A stretch of 14,632 bases of DNA from assembly GCA_003250235.1 (NCBI GenBank), contig QKGY01000346.1, positions 1 through 14,632 of the forward strand. Reading direction: 5' to 3'. The position numbers and the translations under genes were made by a program. This document shows, piece by piece, positions 6,181 to 14,107 of this stretch. The notes under the pieces are model-generated. The model was not told where the DNA came from and made no database searches. It saw only the letters and a program-made list of their open reading frames with translations. Each line of letters starts with the position of its first letter. The first letter of the stretch is position 1. The stretch comes from Desulfuromonadaceae bacterium. Lineage in GTDB: Bacteria > Desulfobacterota > Desulfuromonadia > Desulfuromonadales > SZUA-540.

Positions 6181-9100
6181 ACAAAAGTCTGCTGTTTTTT
6201 TGCCTGTCTTGTCTTTTTGCACAGCCGTCACTGGCGCTCACGGATTTCACCCTTTCCACCAACACGTCCGGGAGCGGAGCGACCCTGGTCAATCTGGATG
6301 ACGACCCTCGGCCTGAGTATATCGTCGGGTGGGTCGATTCCGTCAACACCGCCGACCAGATTTATTACCGGGTCGCCAAAAATGTGGACAATGCCGCCAC
6401 GACCGTCTGGGGGAACGTGATCGACACCGGTTACTCCCCCGGCAACCTGACTTCCGGAATGGGGCTTTCGGTCGCCGACATCAATCAGAACGGCATTCCC
6501 GATCTGATCCTGGTTACCATCGACAATCCGGATGGCGAAAACAACGTCCGCTACAATATCGGCTGGGACCTCGATGCCGACGGCAATGTTACCCACGGCT
6601 GGAGCGGCCGGCGGGTGGAAGACAGCATCCATGTCGGCTATTACACCGACTACGCCGGATCCGGCGTCTGGGATCTGGATCGCAACGGCCTGATGGACGT
6701 GCTGGTGGTCTGGGCCGATGATGCGACGGACGGCGGCGACAATTTCTATTACGTGATCATGTGGAACCTGGATCAGTACGGATATCCGGACAGCATCAGC
6801 GACCGGATGCAGGTACGCTCGGACTGGCACCCCAGCAGCGTGCAGGGACTGGGCGCCGAACTGGTCAACATCGACGACAACCCGGCCCCTGAACTGGTTT
6901 TATCCTTAATGGACGACCCGACAGGCAACAACAAGTATGCTTACATGTTCGGCTACAACCTGGGAACGGATGGCTGGACCGACAACTGGTCGACCTGGAC
7001 CAACGGCCCTACGAACAACTCCGAATTCAACGCCGGCATGGGGCTCGCCGTCGGGCACCTGGATTCCGACTGGCCTCAGGAAATCCTCGTATCCTCGGTC
7101 CAGGACCTTACCGCCACCATAGGAATCCCCTCCGACAATCTGCACTTCGACAGTCCCATCGAAATAGACGCCACGAAAACCCTGGGTACGTTTGCCTCCG
7201 TCAGCACGCCGGAGCGCGTGGAAATGCTCCGTCACCTGGGTGACGTGGTCATGGTGATGCTCGATGACGACCGGAAGGGATTCCACTACAGCGTGATGGC
7301 CGACGACGAGAGCTGGTCGGCACCGGCGCCCCTGGCGTTGCCGCAGGAAAGCAGCGACACCTCCGTCCAGGACACCGTGTATCAATCCCCTATCGGTTAC
7401 GCCTACGACACGGCGGGGATTCAAACCGCCGCCTTTCACCTCGTCAGCGACGGGCAGTATCTCTATCTCTTCCGTGCCTCGGAGGAGGGATTCATCTACA
7501 TCGACCGCTACGTTCTGGACCGTTTTACCGGCGAACTGAACCGGGTTTACGATATCCGCTTTCAGCGTTCCGGCCTGAAATGCGAAAGCGATCCGGATAG
7601 TTATGATTCTCCGGGATTTGAAGACATGGACAAGAACCCCTTCTACGAGCCGAGCCTTCAGCTGTGGGGGTTGTGGAATGCCAACGTCAAGGTCGGCGAT
7701 TTTACGGTGGTGATCACGCCGACAAGCCTGCCCAACGAACAGCGCTGGCAGATCTTTGCCCTGGACAAATACACCAGCGACATGCATCTCTTTTCGGTTC
7801 GTCGCGCCAAACAGGACACCTGCGACAGCGATAGCCGTCGTGTTTATTTCGAGGGGCTCCTGAGCGATGCCGACGAAACGATCACGTACGAGAAGGACGA
7901 CGGCACCACGGGCACGGCCGATATTCCCGGCATTGTTCATAAAACCTTTTCGGCGGCAAGTCTGGGCTATACCGGCCGATGGTTTTCCAAAGGGCCAACG
8001 GCCACGGTCTATGCCAATCAGCTCACCTGCGACAATGAAATCGTCAAAGGCAGCCAGCGGATCAAATTGATCGTTCCGACCTCGACGGCCTCGGAAGAAA
8101 ACTCCAGCATGGTGGATGTCGACATGGCGGTCTCGGGCCTCGGGGTGGTCTCCAGCCTGGCAACCGCAGATGTTCGTGCGGCCTACTCCGATCCGGCCTG
8201 CGGCGATGAGGCGCCGGCCTACACCTTCACCAGCCAGCTGGCGGAAGTTGCCGAGGATACCCCCTATGTCTTCGAAAGTGCCGACGGGTTTCTTCACCTG
8301 ATGTTCAAACACGAAGAGCAGTGGTCCATGGTCTACGACACCCTGAGCGATAAATGGCTGACCTACGGCTCGGACGAATCGTCCCAGGTGACAGGCGGCG
8401 AAGGCGAGTGGTGGGGTCACGGGACATCATCGACGACCTATGCCCGCAACCCGCTTTTTTATTATGAAACCCCGATCACCATCAACAGCACGGCTGCCGA
8501 ATACGGTTCGTACGGATACGACAGCAAAGGGAACCTGGTCGGTCGCATGAAGTGCGCCTACGCGTTCATGACCTCGTCCGGACTGGTTGTCTACAACGGC
8601 GATCAGACCGGGAATCTCGACCTCAAATATATCGGCCAGGAACTCATCGACTCTACTCTGGTCGGCTATATCGAGGGGGCTCCCCCGGTTCCCAAGGAAA
8701 ACCTGACGGAGTCCGACGACTACAGCGGAATTTCCTCGGTAGAGATCAACACGGCAACCTCCGTCACCCAGCAGTACACGCAGAGCAAGGATTGGGGCTT
8801 TGATTTTTCCAGCGACGGAAACATCGGCGCCTTTGCCTACAGCGTCGAGTCAAGCTACGGATTTCTCTCCGAAAACACGGCCAGCTCGGAAAGCGTTGAA
8901 ACGATTGCCATGAGCCAGGGGATCACCGGTAAATGGAACAGCAACACCGGACAATGGGATCCCTACAACACCGGCATCGCCCTGATCAAAGCCAAAAAAG
9001 CCGACATCTACGCCCTCTTCCTCGAAGGGAGCGACCGGGTCTTCAGTTACCAGGTCATCCCCATCGCCGATTCGGAAGAAGAGTATCTGACATCCTTCGT

Positions 9101-9842
9101 CATCAATGACCACTACGTCAAAAACGGCACCCTTGACGGCCGCGTCGGGTTTAACAACGACGAAGACTGGACCGAACTGGAAGCGGGAGAAAAGGGGAGC
9201 TATTACCGCGATGACGAGCTGTCGGATCTTGAAAAGAAAATAAAAAACAAACAGGCACGCATCCGGGCATTCTACAAAAATTACGACTCGAACGCTTTCC
9301 AGAGCGTTCCCGATCTCGACAGCATTTCGATGCGCAACATCATCAACGAATACGACTGGACGGCAACGGCGGGTAAACGGGCCAAGGAGGTTTCGTACGC
9401 CAATTCCGCCAGCGAAAGCCTCGGCGGCTCGTTCAGTTTCCAGGGAATGGCCGGCGTCTCTCTGGGAGACGCCATCTTTGGCAGTTATGAGATCAACACC
9501 CTGGCGGGAGGGCATGTCTCGGTCGATTTCAACAAGAGCGAAGAAACCGGCCAAGCCTTCGGACTGGGCGTCGAATGCGATGTGGAAGGACGCGGCATCC
9601 TCGATGGGGAACTCAACCCGGTGACTCCGGGCAAGGTCGACTACTACAAATGGAAGACGGTCTACCTCTCTCCCGACGAGGAAAACTTCTATGATTTCTT
9701 CGACCGGGTTGTCGACCCCGAGTGGCTGCAGACGAACAACGTCTACGCCAATCGGTTGAGAGAAGCCCGCAATCGGGTCAACCGGGTGTGGAGAACCCGG
9801 CATTTCGTCACATTCGTCAGCCGTGTCTATCAAGAGCAATAA
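6165..9842 (+). CDS. Large secreted protein: FG-GAP/VCBS-like repeats plus beta-rich C-terminal region
   Basis: The product is 1225 aa from the ATG at 6165, which has GGAGG 5 nt upstream and gives a clean Sec signal (MWRAVNKSLLFFCLSCLFAQPSLA, cleavage near 24/25). The longer frame from GTG 6081 would bury that signal and is rejected. Residues 41-315 hold five FG-GAP/VCBS-like repeats starting near 41, 103, 168, 233 and 296, with acidic loops such as DINQNGIPD and DLDRNGLMD that match Ca-binding DxDxxGxxD loops. About 340-820 is beta-rich and not assignable. About 826-845 contains LVGYIEGAPPVPKENLT, compact and conserved in appearance. About 855-1140 has long Ser/Thr-rich alternating stretches interrupted by a charged helix (about 1015-1045), reminiscent of membrane-inserting hairpins. 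The C-terminus (about 1155-1225) is helical and basic. The lipoprotein gene starts 13 nt downstream. A role as surface adhesin, toxin or pore former is possible; none is shown. Confidence 0.88.
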   Translation: MWRAVNKSLLFFCLSCLFAQPSLALTDFTLSTNTSGSGATLVNLDDDPRPEYIVGWVDSVNTADQIYYRVAKNVDNAATTVWGNVIDTGYSPGNLTSGMGLSVADINQNGIPDLILVTIDNPDGENNVRYNIGWDLDADGNVTHGWSGRRVEDSIHVGYYTDYAGSGVWDLDRNGLMDVLVVWADDATDGGDNFYYVIMWNLDQYGYPDSISDRMQVRSDWHPSSVQGLGAELVNIDDNPAPELVLSLMDDPTGNNKYAYMFGYNLGTDGWTDNWSTWTNGPTNNSEFNAGMGLAVGHLDSDWPQEILVSSVQDLTATIGIPSDNLHFDSPIEIDATKTLGTFASVSTPERVEMLRHLGDVVMVMLDDDRKGFHYSVMADDESWSAPAPLALPQESSDTSVQDTVYQSPIGYAYDTAGIQTAAFHLVSDGQYLYLFRASEEGFIYIDRYVLDRFTGELNRVYDIRFQRSGLKCESDPDSYDSPGFEDMDKNPFYEPSLQLWGLWNANVKVGDFTVVITPTSLPNEQRWQIFALDKYTSDMHLFSVRRAKQDTCDSDSRRVYFEGLLSDADETITYEKDDGTTGTADIPGIVHKTFSAASLGYTGRWFSKGPTATVYANQLTCDNEIVKGSQRIKLIVPTSTASEENSSMVDVDMAVSGLGVVSSLATADVRAAYSDPACGDEAPAYTFTSQLAEVAEDTPYVFESADGFLHLMFKHEEQWSMVYDTLSDKWLTYGSDESSQVTGGEGEWWGHGTSSTTYARNPLFYYETPITINSTAAEYGSYGYDSKGNLVGRMKCAYAFMTSSGLVVYNGDQTGNLDLKYIGQELIDSTLVGYIEGAPPVPKENLTESDDYSGISSVEINTATSVTQQYTQSKDWGFDFSSDGNIGAFAYSVESSYGFLSENTASSESVETIAMSQGITGKWNSNTGQWDPYNTGIALIKAKKADIYALFLEGSDRVFSYQVIPIADSEEEYLTSFVINDHYVKNGTLDGRVGFNNDEDWTELEAGEKGSYYRDDELSDLEKKIKNKQARIRAFYKNYDSNAFQSVPDLDSISMRNIINEYDWTATAGKRAKEVSYANSASESLGGSFSFQGMAGVSLGDAIFGSYEINTLAGGHVSVDFNKSEETGQAFGLGVECDVEGRGILDGELNPVTPGKVDYYKWKTVYLSPDEENFYDFFDRVVDPEWLQTNNVYANRLREARNRVNRVWRTRHFVTFVSRVYQEQ

Positions 9843-9855
9843 TTGAGGAGAAACT

Positions 9856-10320
9856 ATGACCTATCAACTCAAAACCATAGCCCTTTTACTGGGCGCACTG
9901 ATAATGATCAGTCTTGCGGGTTGCGGTGGGGACGGTTCAGGCAGCAGCAGCACGGCGGTGGTGAACCCTGCCGCCGTCGACCCGACGACCGGCTTTTCAA
10001 AGGAAACAATCAACGTGCAGCTGGCTCATAATATCCGCAGCCCCTACCAACTGGTGGCAGTCATCGAACCCTACGTTTCCCCCGTCCTCGATAGTCTGTC
10101 CGACGCCTATGCCAACAGTCCCGTGGATCAGCTCGGAACCTTGCCGACCCTGCCCACCGACGGCACGCTGCCTTCGGTCGATCTCAGCGCCGACACGGCC
10201 ATCAGCAGGGTCACCTCGGCCATCCAAACCGGCCTTCTGGAAGTTATGCCCGATGCCTCGAACCTGGCTTTGGCGGAAATGCAGACTTTCCTTCTTAACT
10301 ATTTCTTCAGAAACGGTTAA
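9856..10320 (+). CDS. Small lipoprotein co-transcribed with the large secreted protein
   Basis: The 154-aa product begins with a standard lipoprotein signal ending in ISLAGC (acylated Cys23) followed by a Gly/Ser-rich linker. The remainder is acidic and partly helical (LVAVIEPYVSPVLDSLSDAY, then ISRVTSAIQTGLLEVMPDASNLALAEMQTFLLNYFF) with no recognisable domain. GAGGAG lies 5-6 nt before the ATG, and the gene follows the large secreted protein by 13 nt, ahead of a strong terminator. It is therefore a dedicated partner: perhaps a membrane anchor, an export or folding helper, or protection against the large protein. Those roles are inferred from context only. Confidence 0.88.
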   Translation: MTYQLKTIALLLGALIMISLAGCGGDGSGSSSTAVVNPAAVDPTTGFSKETINVQLAHNIRSPYQLVAVIEPYVSPVLDSLSDAYANSPVDQLGTLPTLPTDGTLPSVDLSADTAISRVTSAIQTGLLEVMPDASNLALAEMQTFLLNYFFRNG

Positions 10321-10347
10321 ACGCTTCGCTCCTATTGAGCCAAGGAG

Positions 10348-10396
10348 CAAACGGAAAACGGGCCAGCGATCTCTTCGCTGGCCCGTTTTCCGTTTG
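10348..10396. terminator. Strong bidirectional terminator between convergent genes
   Basis: A perfect 22-bp stem (10348-10369 with 10375-10396) with a 5-nt loop TCTCT and a GGGCCAGCGA core. Both arms end in A-rich/T-rich outer parts (TTTTCCGTTT on either strand), so RNA of either direction makes a GC hairpin followed by U-rich sequence. It lies 28 nt past the stop of the plus-strand lipoprotein and about 90 nt past the stop of the minus-strand diguanylate cyclase, serving both. Confidence 0.88.
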
Positions 10397-10485
10397 AACC
10401 CTTTATGGAGCGACACACTACCGTAATTTCTCAGGGGGCATCAAACCGGTCATGCCGTTCGGATAAACCCTTTGCCGCCAAGCGC

Positions 10486-12528
10486 CTAAACGGCGTCCAC
10501 AAAAACGTCATCACGGCCGGAACTTTTGGCCTGATAAAGAGCCTGGTCGGCCCGGGCCATTAAGCCGACATCGGTTTCCTGAGCGCCCTTGAATTGCGCG
10601 ATACCCGCGCTGATAGTAAGGTGGATGATTGTATCGCCAACCTCGACGGGGCACTCCTTTACGGCAATCCGGATGCGTTCCGTAACATCCAATGCTTCTT
10701 TTCGCGTGGTTTCCGGAAAGAGCAAGACAAACTCATCGCCACCCAGGCGAGCCAGCACATCCATCTCACGAATCGATTGCTTGCACAGGTTTGCGAACAT
10801 TTTCAGAACCTGATCACCAACCGGATGTCCATACGTATCATTGATGGCTTTGAAATGGTCGATGTCAATCATGGCAATGGATAGGGGGCGGCTGAATCGA
10901 AGGGACCGGCCAAGTTCCACCTTCAACACGCTGAAGAACTGGCGCCGGTTGATCATGCCCGTCAGCTCATCCGTAGTCGCCTGAAACTCCAGCTGGTGAC
11001 GTAATTTTTTTTGCTCGGTGATGTCGCTGAAAAAGACCAGAAGATGTTCCTGAACCAGGACACCTTCGAGGACCATCTCCCTCTCTGAACCGTTCTTGCA
11101 GGTGATCCGGATTTCAAAGGGGTTGAGTTCTCCGGTGCTCTCCTTGGCTCGCCTGATCTCCGATTGCCACTTCCAGTAAAATTGCCTCCGGTAACCCGTA
11201 TCCGGAAAGGCTTTCTCCATCCACGCGTCGACGGTGGGAATGTCTTGCCGCTCATAGCCGAGACTCTCGACAAACTTCCTGTTTACATATTCGACCTGGC
11301 CGCGACCATTTGACCAACCCAGGGCGATAGGCGCTGCTTCCAGGATATTGGCAAGCTTTTCCCGGCTTTGCACCAGCTCCTGCGTCCGGCTTGCGACGGT
11401 CTGTTCAAGGGTCAAATTGTTCTCATGGATGTCCCGCATGCGTCCGCCCAACGCATCCGCCATCACCCGGAAATTAACAACCAGGTGCGACAATTCGTTG
11501 ATGGTCGTTTTGGGCCAGATCATCGAACTGCCCTTTTCAATTTTCTGGGGCAAATCGAAAGATATTTGCGTGATGCTCGTCAAAGGTTTTCCCAGAATCC
11601 GGCTCAGCAGCACCGCCAATCCCAAGGCAGCGACAAAAAGACAGGAAACCAGGGCGAAACTCTGAATGGAGCTGGCGTATAACTTTTGCTGAAGAGAGTC
11701 GACAGGAGACTCGATCAGCAAAGACCAGGTTGTGTTGGGAACGGGTCGCTTCGACACGAAAAAAGCATTCTGCCAGATTTTCATGCTGCTGATATTCGTT
11801 TGCTTTTTCGGTGTTTGAATAAAAACTTCGGGAGAGGAGGTCGGAAACCTAAGAGTTTCCGAGGTATCGGGAATTTGCTGTAAGGGACTGCGCCGGTCGG
11901 CGTTGCTGATAATGACATGGCCGCTCTGGTCGATCAAAGAAATACGCATATTCGATTGACGGACCAGGAGTTCCCTGAGTTTATCGAGATTGGTTGCCCC
12001 CAAACCGAAACAGAGGATTTGCCCATTGCGGATCAAGGGGACGCTGATCGAAAATATCGGCTGGAATACGCCGCCGCGCCCCATGAACACGTCGGAGACC
12101 ACGGGATTTTTCGTCTGCGTCAGCGCCTTAAACCATCCCCGGTCGGAAAATTCGATGCCGATGGTCGATTCCCCCCGCTCGTTGACCGGAGGGTCAAACG
12201 CGAGGGTCCTGGCTTGCGCATCTCCCAGAAAAACATTATGAAAATCTGGAAACAGGGTATGGATTCGAGCCAGCTCTTTTTGCAAACCCTCCGAAGGTTT
12301 TAACGGGTATTCCAGGCCGAGTTCCGCAATGACGCGCGCTGCATTGATATGCTCATTGAGCCACCGTTCCAGAACCTGTTCCGCTTTTTTGGACTCCAGC
12401 AGGACGGAGTCGACATGGGCTTTTTTCGTTGCTTCGATCTGGCGATAATTGTCAAAAGACATGATGACCAGGGTCGGAACCATCAGGAACAACGCCACTG
12501 AAAGAGTATTTTGGAAAAGCTGGTTTTC
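10486..12528 (-). CDS. Diguanylate cyclase, main part: Cache sensor, HAMP-like, PAS and GGDEF domains (split gene)
   Basis: About 680 aa read convincingly from near 12528, where the frame takes over from the membrane part; it stays open to 12711, but residues encoded above about 12560 are Cys/Arg-rich and look non-coding. In order: a membrane helix (LSVALFLMVPTLVIMSF), a periplasmic double-Cache-like domain of about 220 aa (GRGGVFQPIFSISVPL, WSLLIESPVDSL), a second helix (FALVSCLFVAALGLAVLL), a HAMP-like segment, a short coiled coil, a PAS domain (ILEAAPIALGWSNGRGQVEYVNRKF to FFSDITEQKKL) and a GGDEF domain with RLGGDEFV. It makes cyclic-di-GMP from two GTP. An RxxD inhibitory site (REMD) sits 5 residues before GGDEF, so product inhibition is expected. 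The membrane domain is encoded upstream in another frame; the junction lies at a C5 run. Confidence 0.9.
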   Translation of the reverse strand, partial: ENQLFQNTLSVALFLMVPTLVIMSFDNYRQIEATKKAHVDSVLLESKKAEQVLERWLNEHINAARVIAELGLEYPLKPSEGLQKELARIHTLFPDFHNVFLGDAQARTLAFDPPVNERGESTIGIEFSDRGWFKALTQTKNPVVSDVFMGRGGVFQPIFSISVPLIRNGQILCFGLGATNLDKLRELLVRQSNMRISLIDQSGHVIISNADRRSPLQQIPDTSETLRFPTSSPEVFIQTPKKQTNISSMKIWQNAFFVSKRPVPNTTWSLLIESPVDSLQQKLYASSIQSFALVSCLFVAALGLAVLLSRILGKPLTSITQISFDLPQKIEKGSSMIWPKTTINELSHLVVNFRVMADALGGRMRDIHENNLTLEQTVASRTQELVQSREKLANILEAAPIALGWSNGRGQVEYVNRKFVESLGYERQDIPTVDAWMEKAFPDTGYRRQFYWKWQSEIRRAKESTGELNPFEIRITCKNGSEREMVLEGVLVQEHLLVFFSDITEQKKLRHQLEFQATTDELTGMINRRQFFSVLKVELGRSLRFSRPLSIAMIDIDHFKAINDTYGHPVGDQVLKMFANLCKQSIREMDVLARLGGDEFVLLFPETTRKEALDVTERIRIAVKECPVEVGDTIIHLTISAGIAQFKGAQETDVGLMARADQALYQAKSSGRDDVFVDAV

Positions 12529-13007
12529 GGGGGAGGAGACGAGAACTGAAAACGGGGCAACAGTTGAAGATGGTTGATCAGTATATTGGCGACCAAGGCG
12601 TTGAAGACGCCGTTGACAGCCTGTTTGATCGCCACAACCACGGTAAATTGGTAACCGAGGTGCATGACCCCCGCATAAAATAGGGCAACGAGCGGGACAC
12701 CCAGAAAACACCAGTACAGGGTATCGCTGAAAAGGATATTGGATTGTCTTTTATGGTACGCGAAGCTGACCCAGAGGATCTCGGCCAAAAAGATGATAAT
12801 CGCATAAGGGTGATTCCAAAGAACAAAGGTATAACTCGAAGCGATCGCCGTCACGGCGACAGCCCATCCCGTGCCGAGGATCGTTGTCGCAAGGATTCCG
12901 AAGATGCTGCCGAAAAGAAAGTGGATATTAAAACCGAGGGCTAAGCTGTACCGGGTCCCCAAGTACCCGCCAAGAGCGAGCACGGAAAACAGGAGTAATT
13001 TTCTCAT
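12483..13007 (-). CDS. N-terminal multi-helix membrane domain of the diguanylate cyclase (5' part of split gene)
   Basis: From ATG 13007 the frame encodes about five membrane helices (for example LLLFSVLALGGYLGTRYSLAL, FLFGSIFGILATTILGTGWAV, FLGVPLVALFYAGVM and FNALVANILINHL). This MASE-like module commonly precedes sensor cyclases. After LQLLPRFQFSSPP the frame runs into unrelated sequence and stops at 12483. The adjacent frame continues as SSPENQLFQNTLSVALF, the natural next segment of such proteins. Adding one C to the C5 run (plus-strand GGGGG 12529-12533) fuses the two into one protein of about 840 aa. The start is supported only by a weak GAGAG site; ATG 13031 is an alternative. As sequenced, this would give a membrane stub without a catalytic domain. 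Confidence 0.7.
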   Translation of the reverse strand: MRKLLLFSVLALGGYLGTRYSLALGFNIHFLFGSIFGILATTILGTGWAVAVTAIASSYTFVLWNHPYAIIIFLAEILWVSFAYHKRQSNILFSDTLYWCFLGVPLVALFYAGVMHLGYQFTVVVAIKQAVNGVFNALVANILINHLQLLPRFQFSSPPPKTSFSKILFQWRCS

Positions 13008-13254
13008 GACAACTCTCGCATCGCACACCATTCAAACGCCCACATTGCAATCACGCCTGTATCCGTCAAACCTTCTATGAACACACACCCCACCGGACTC
13101 TGTCTCCGCCCCGGAGATACCTTACCGTATACGCTATCGGGTACTCGCTCCCATAAATGAAGAGCCATCCATGATGTACCCGACCAAGGCCGAATCACGA
13201 CCCTCGCGCAGTCGGTATATCAATAAAAAGCTTGTTTCACCCGACGTTAGCTAA
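13008..13254 (-). other. Long structured leader upstream of the diguanylate cyclase gene
   Basis: If transcription starts near 13247, about 240 nt precede the cyclase ATG. The leader contains an 8-bp inverted repeat (TCGGGTAC at 13137-13144 with GTACCCGA at 13176-13183) and a compact TCTCCG/CGGAGA hairpin (13103-13108 with 13112-13117). I compared it by eye with the c-di-GMP-I riboswitch pattern and saw no match. No convincing gene lies in 13008-13419; the 64-codon frame at 13004-13198 lacks a ribosome binding site and natural composition. Confidence 0.35.
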
Positions 13255-13282
13255 AATATACTATTTCACTCTTCAAATTCAA
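13255..13282 (-). promoter_or_regulatory. Candidate sigma-70 promoter for the diguanylate cyclase gene
   Basis: On the minus strand TTGAAT (13282-13277) and TATATT (13260-13255, 5 of 6 to consensus) are 16 bp apart in a locally AT-rich stretch. It points toward the cyclase gene and is the best match in the gap between that gene and the next one. Confidence 0.45.
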
Positions 13283-13419
13283 GAATACATTTTCATTACC
13301 TACGTTTTTTATGTGAAAATTCATCCACTCTAATAATGGCAGCCACGAACGCCACGTCCCGCCGTCCGCAAAATCCATCAACGACACCTCAATAAGAATC
13401 GCATTCCACACCGCCGTCT

Positions 13420-13938
13420 TCACACACAAACCATGGCCGGAATAATGCGGTAGCTGCTTTGGAACACCAGGTTATGCAGATCGGCGGCCGCGATGGCCCG
13501 CAGGGTCGCAAGCTCGGCCGCCGCGTCAGCTTCACTGAAGACGTTGAGGGGCCAGACCCCGACGGTGGCGCCGCGCAGATGCGGATGATGAAAGCCGCTG
13601 CCGAAGAAGGCTTCCAGAGTCACCGGCGAAACGCCGGCCCGCACCTGCTCGGACCAGCTCAGGCGCCAGAGTGCGCTCAGCCCGCCATCCGGCGCGCGCG
13701 TGACCCCAGAGGCCGTGATGACGCCGCGGCCCAACAGCAGGGTCGCGTTTATCGCCTCAAGCACCTGTCGCGCAAAAGGTTCGAGAAAACCGACGGCGGC
13801 GACATACAAGGCTTCCTTGTCGGCGCGGCTGACGGCCCCCGCGCCGTGGGTGCCGTCGCGCAGATCGGCAAAATGCCTCAGGAGGGCTTTCAGATGATCC
13901 GGAGCCCCGGATATCTCCGTTTCGGGCGAAATGTTCAT
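13420..13938 (-). CDS. Conserved-looking protein of unknown function, 172 aa
   Basis: The product is soluble-looking, with no signal peptide or membrane segment. The N-terminal half is helical (DHLKALLRHFADLRDG, then ALYVAAVGFLEPFARQVLEAINATLLLGRG). The second half has beta-like segments (GLSALWRLSWSEQVRAGVSPVTLEAFFG) and a His-rich turn FHHPHLRG that could bind metal. It ends with a helical stretch (DAAAELATLRAIAAADLHNLVFQ). Codon use is GC-rich and natural for a real gene. The start at 13938 follows a GGGG stretch 8 nt upstream, a weak ribosome binding site. It is divergent from the rhodanese-YceI gene, sharing a 169-nt promoter region. I do not recognise the family. Confidence 0.75.
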   Translation of the reverse strand: MNISPETEISGAPDHLKALLRHFADLRDGTHGAGAVSRADKEALYVAAVGFLEPFARQVLEAINATLLLGRGVITASGVTRAPDGGLSALWRLSWSEQVRAGVSPVTLEAFFGSGFHHPHLRGATVGVWPLNVFSEADAAAELATLRAIAAADLHNLVFQSSYRIIPAMVCV

Positions 13939-14046
13939 GGGGATCCCCTTTCCCAGACGTTCCTGTCCTTATGGTACCGCCCCTGCCTGCTGAAAACCAG
14001 CTGTCGCCGGAGTCTCCGCTGTTCACGACCTGACAGGGGCCGCGAA

Positions 14047-14075
14047 TGGCGATCATCCCGCAGGTGTGGGATAAT
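14047..14075 (+). promoter_or_regulatory. Candidate extended -10 promoter for the rhodanese-YceI gene
   Basis: GATAAT (14070-14075, 5 of 6) is preceded by TG at the extended -10 position (TGGGATAAT) and lies 17 bp after a weak -35, TGGCGA (14047-14052). Transcription would start near 14082, leaving a short leader of about 26 nt containing the AAAGGAG ribosome binding site. Confidence 0.4.
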
Positions 14076-14107
14076 GGCAGCAAAGCCTTTAGCCAAAGGA
14101 GCCACCT

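Noticed and set aside
6906..8420. 504-codon minus-strand frame antisense to the large secreted protein
   Set aside because: It is a shadow of GC-rich codon use on the plus strand; it has no start signal, and the plus frame has the signal peptide and repeats.
12560..12711. N-terminal extension of the GGDEF frame up to GTG 12711
   Set aside because: The residues are Cys/Arg-rich and overlap the membrane-helix coding frame, which is the real one there.
13004..13198. 64-codon frame ending in an ATGA overlap with the cyclase start
   Set aside because: The overlap is suggestive, but there is no ribosome binding site, no recognisable composition and it lies within the probable leader RNA.
13289..13320. 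ATTTTCA/TGAAAAT inverted repeat in the AT-rich gap
   Set aside because: Only 7 AT-rich pairs with an 18-nt loop, readily expected by chance in this composition.
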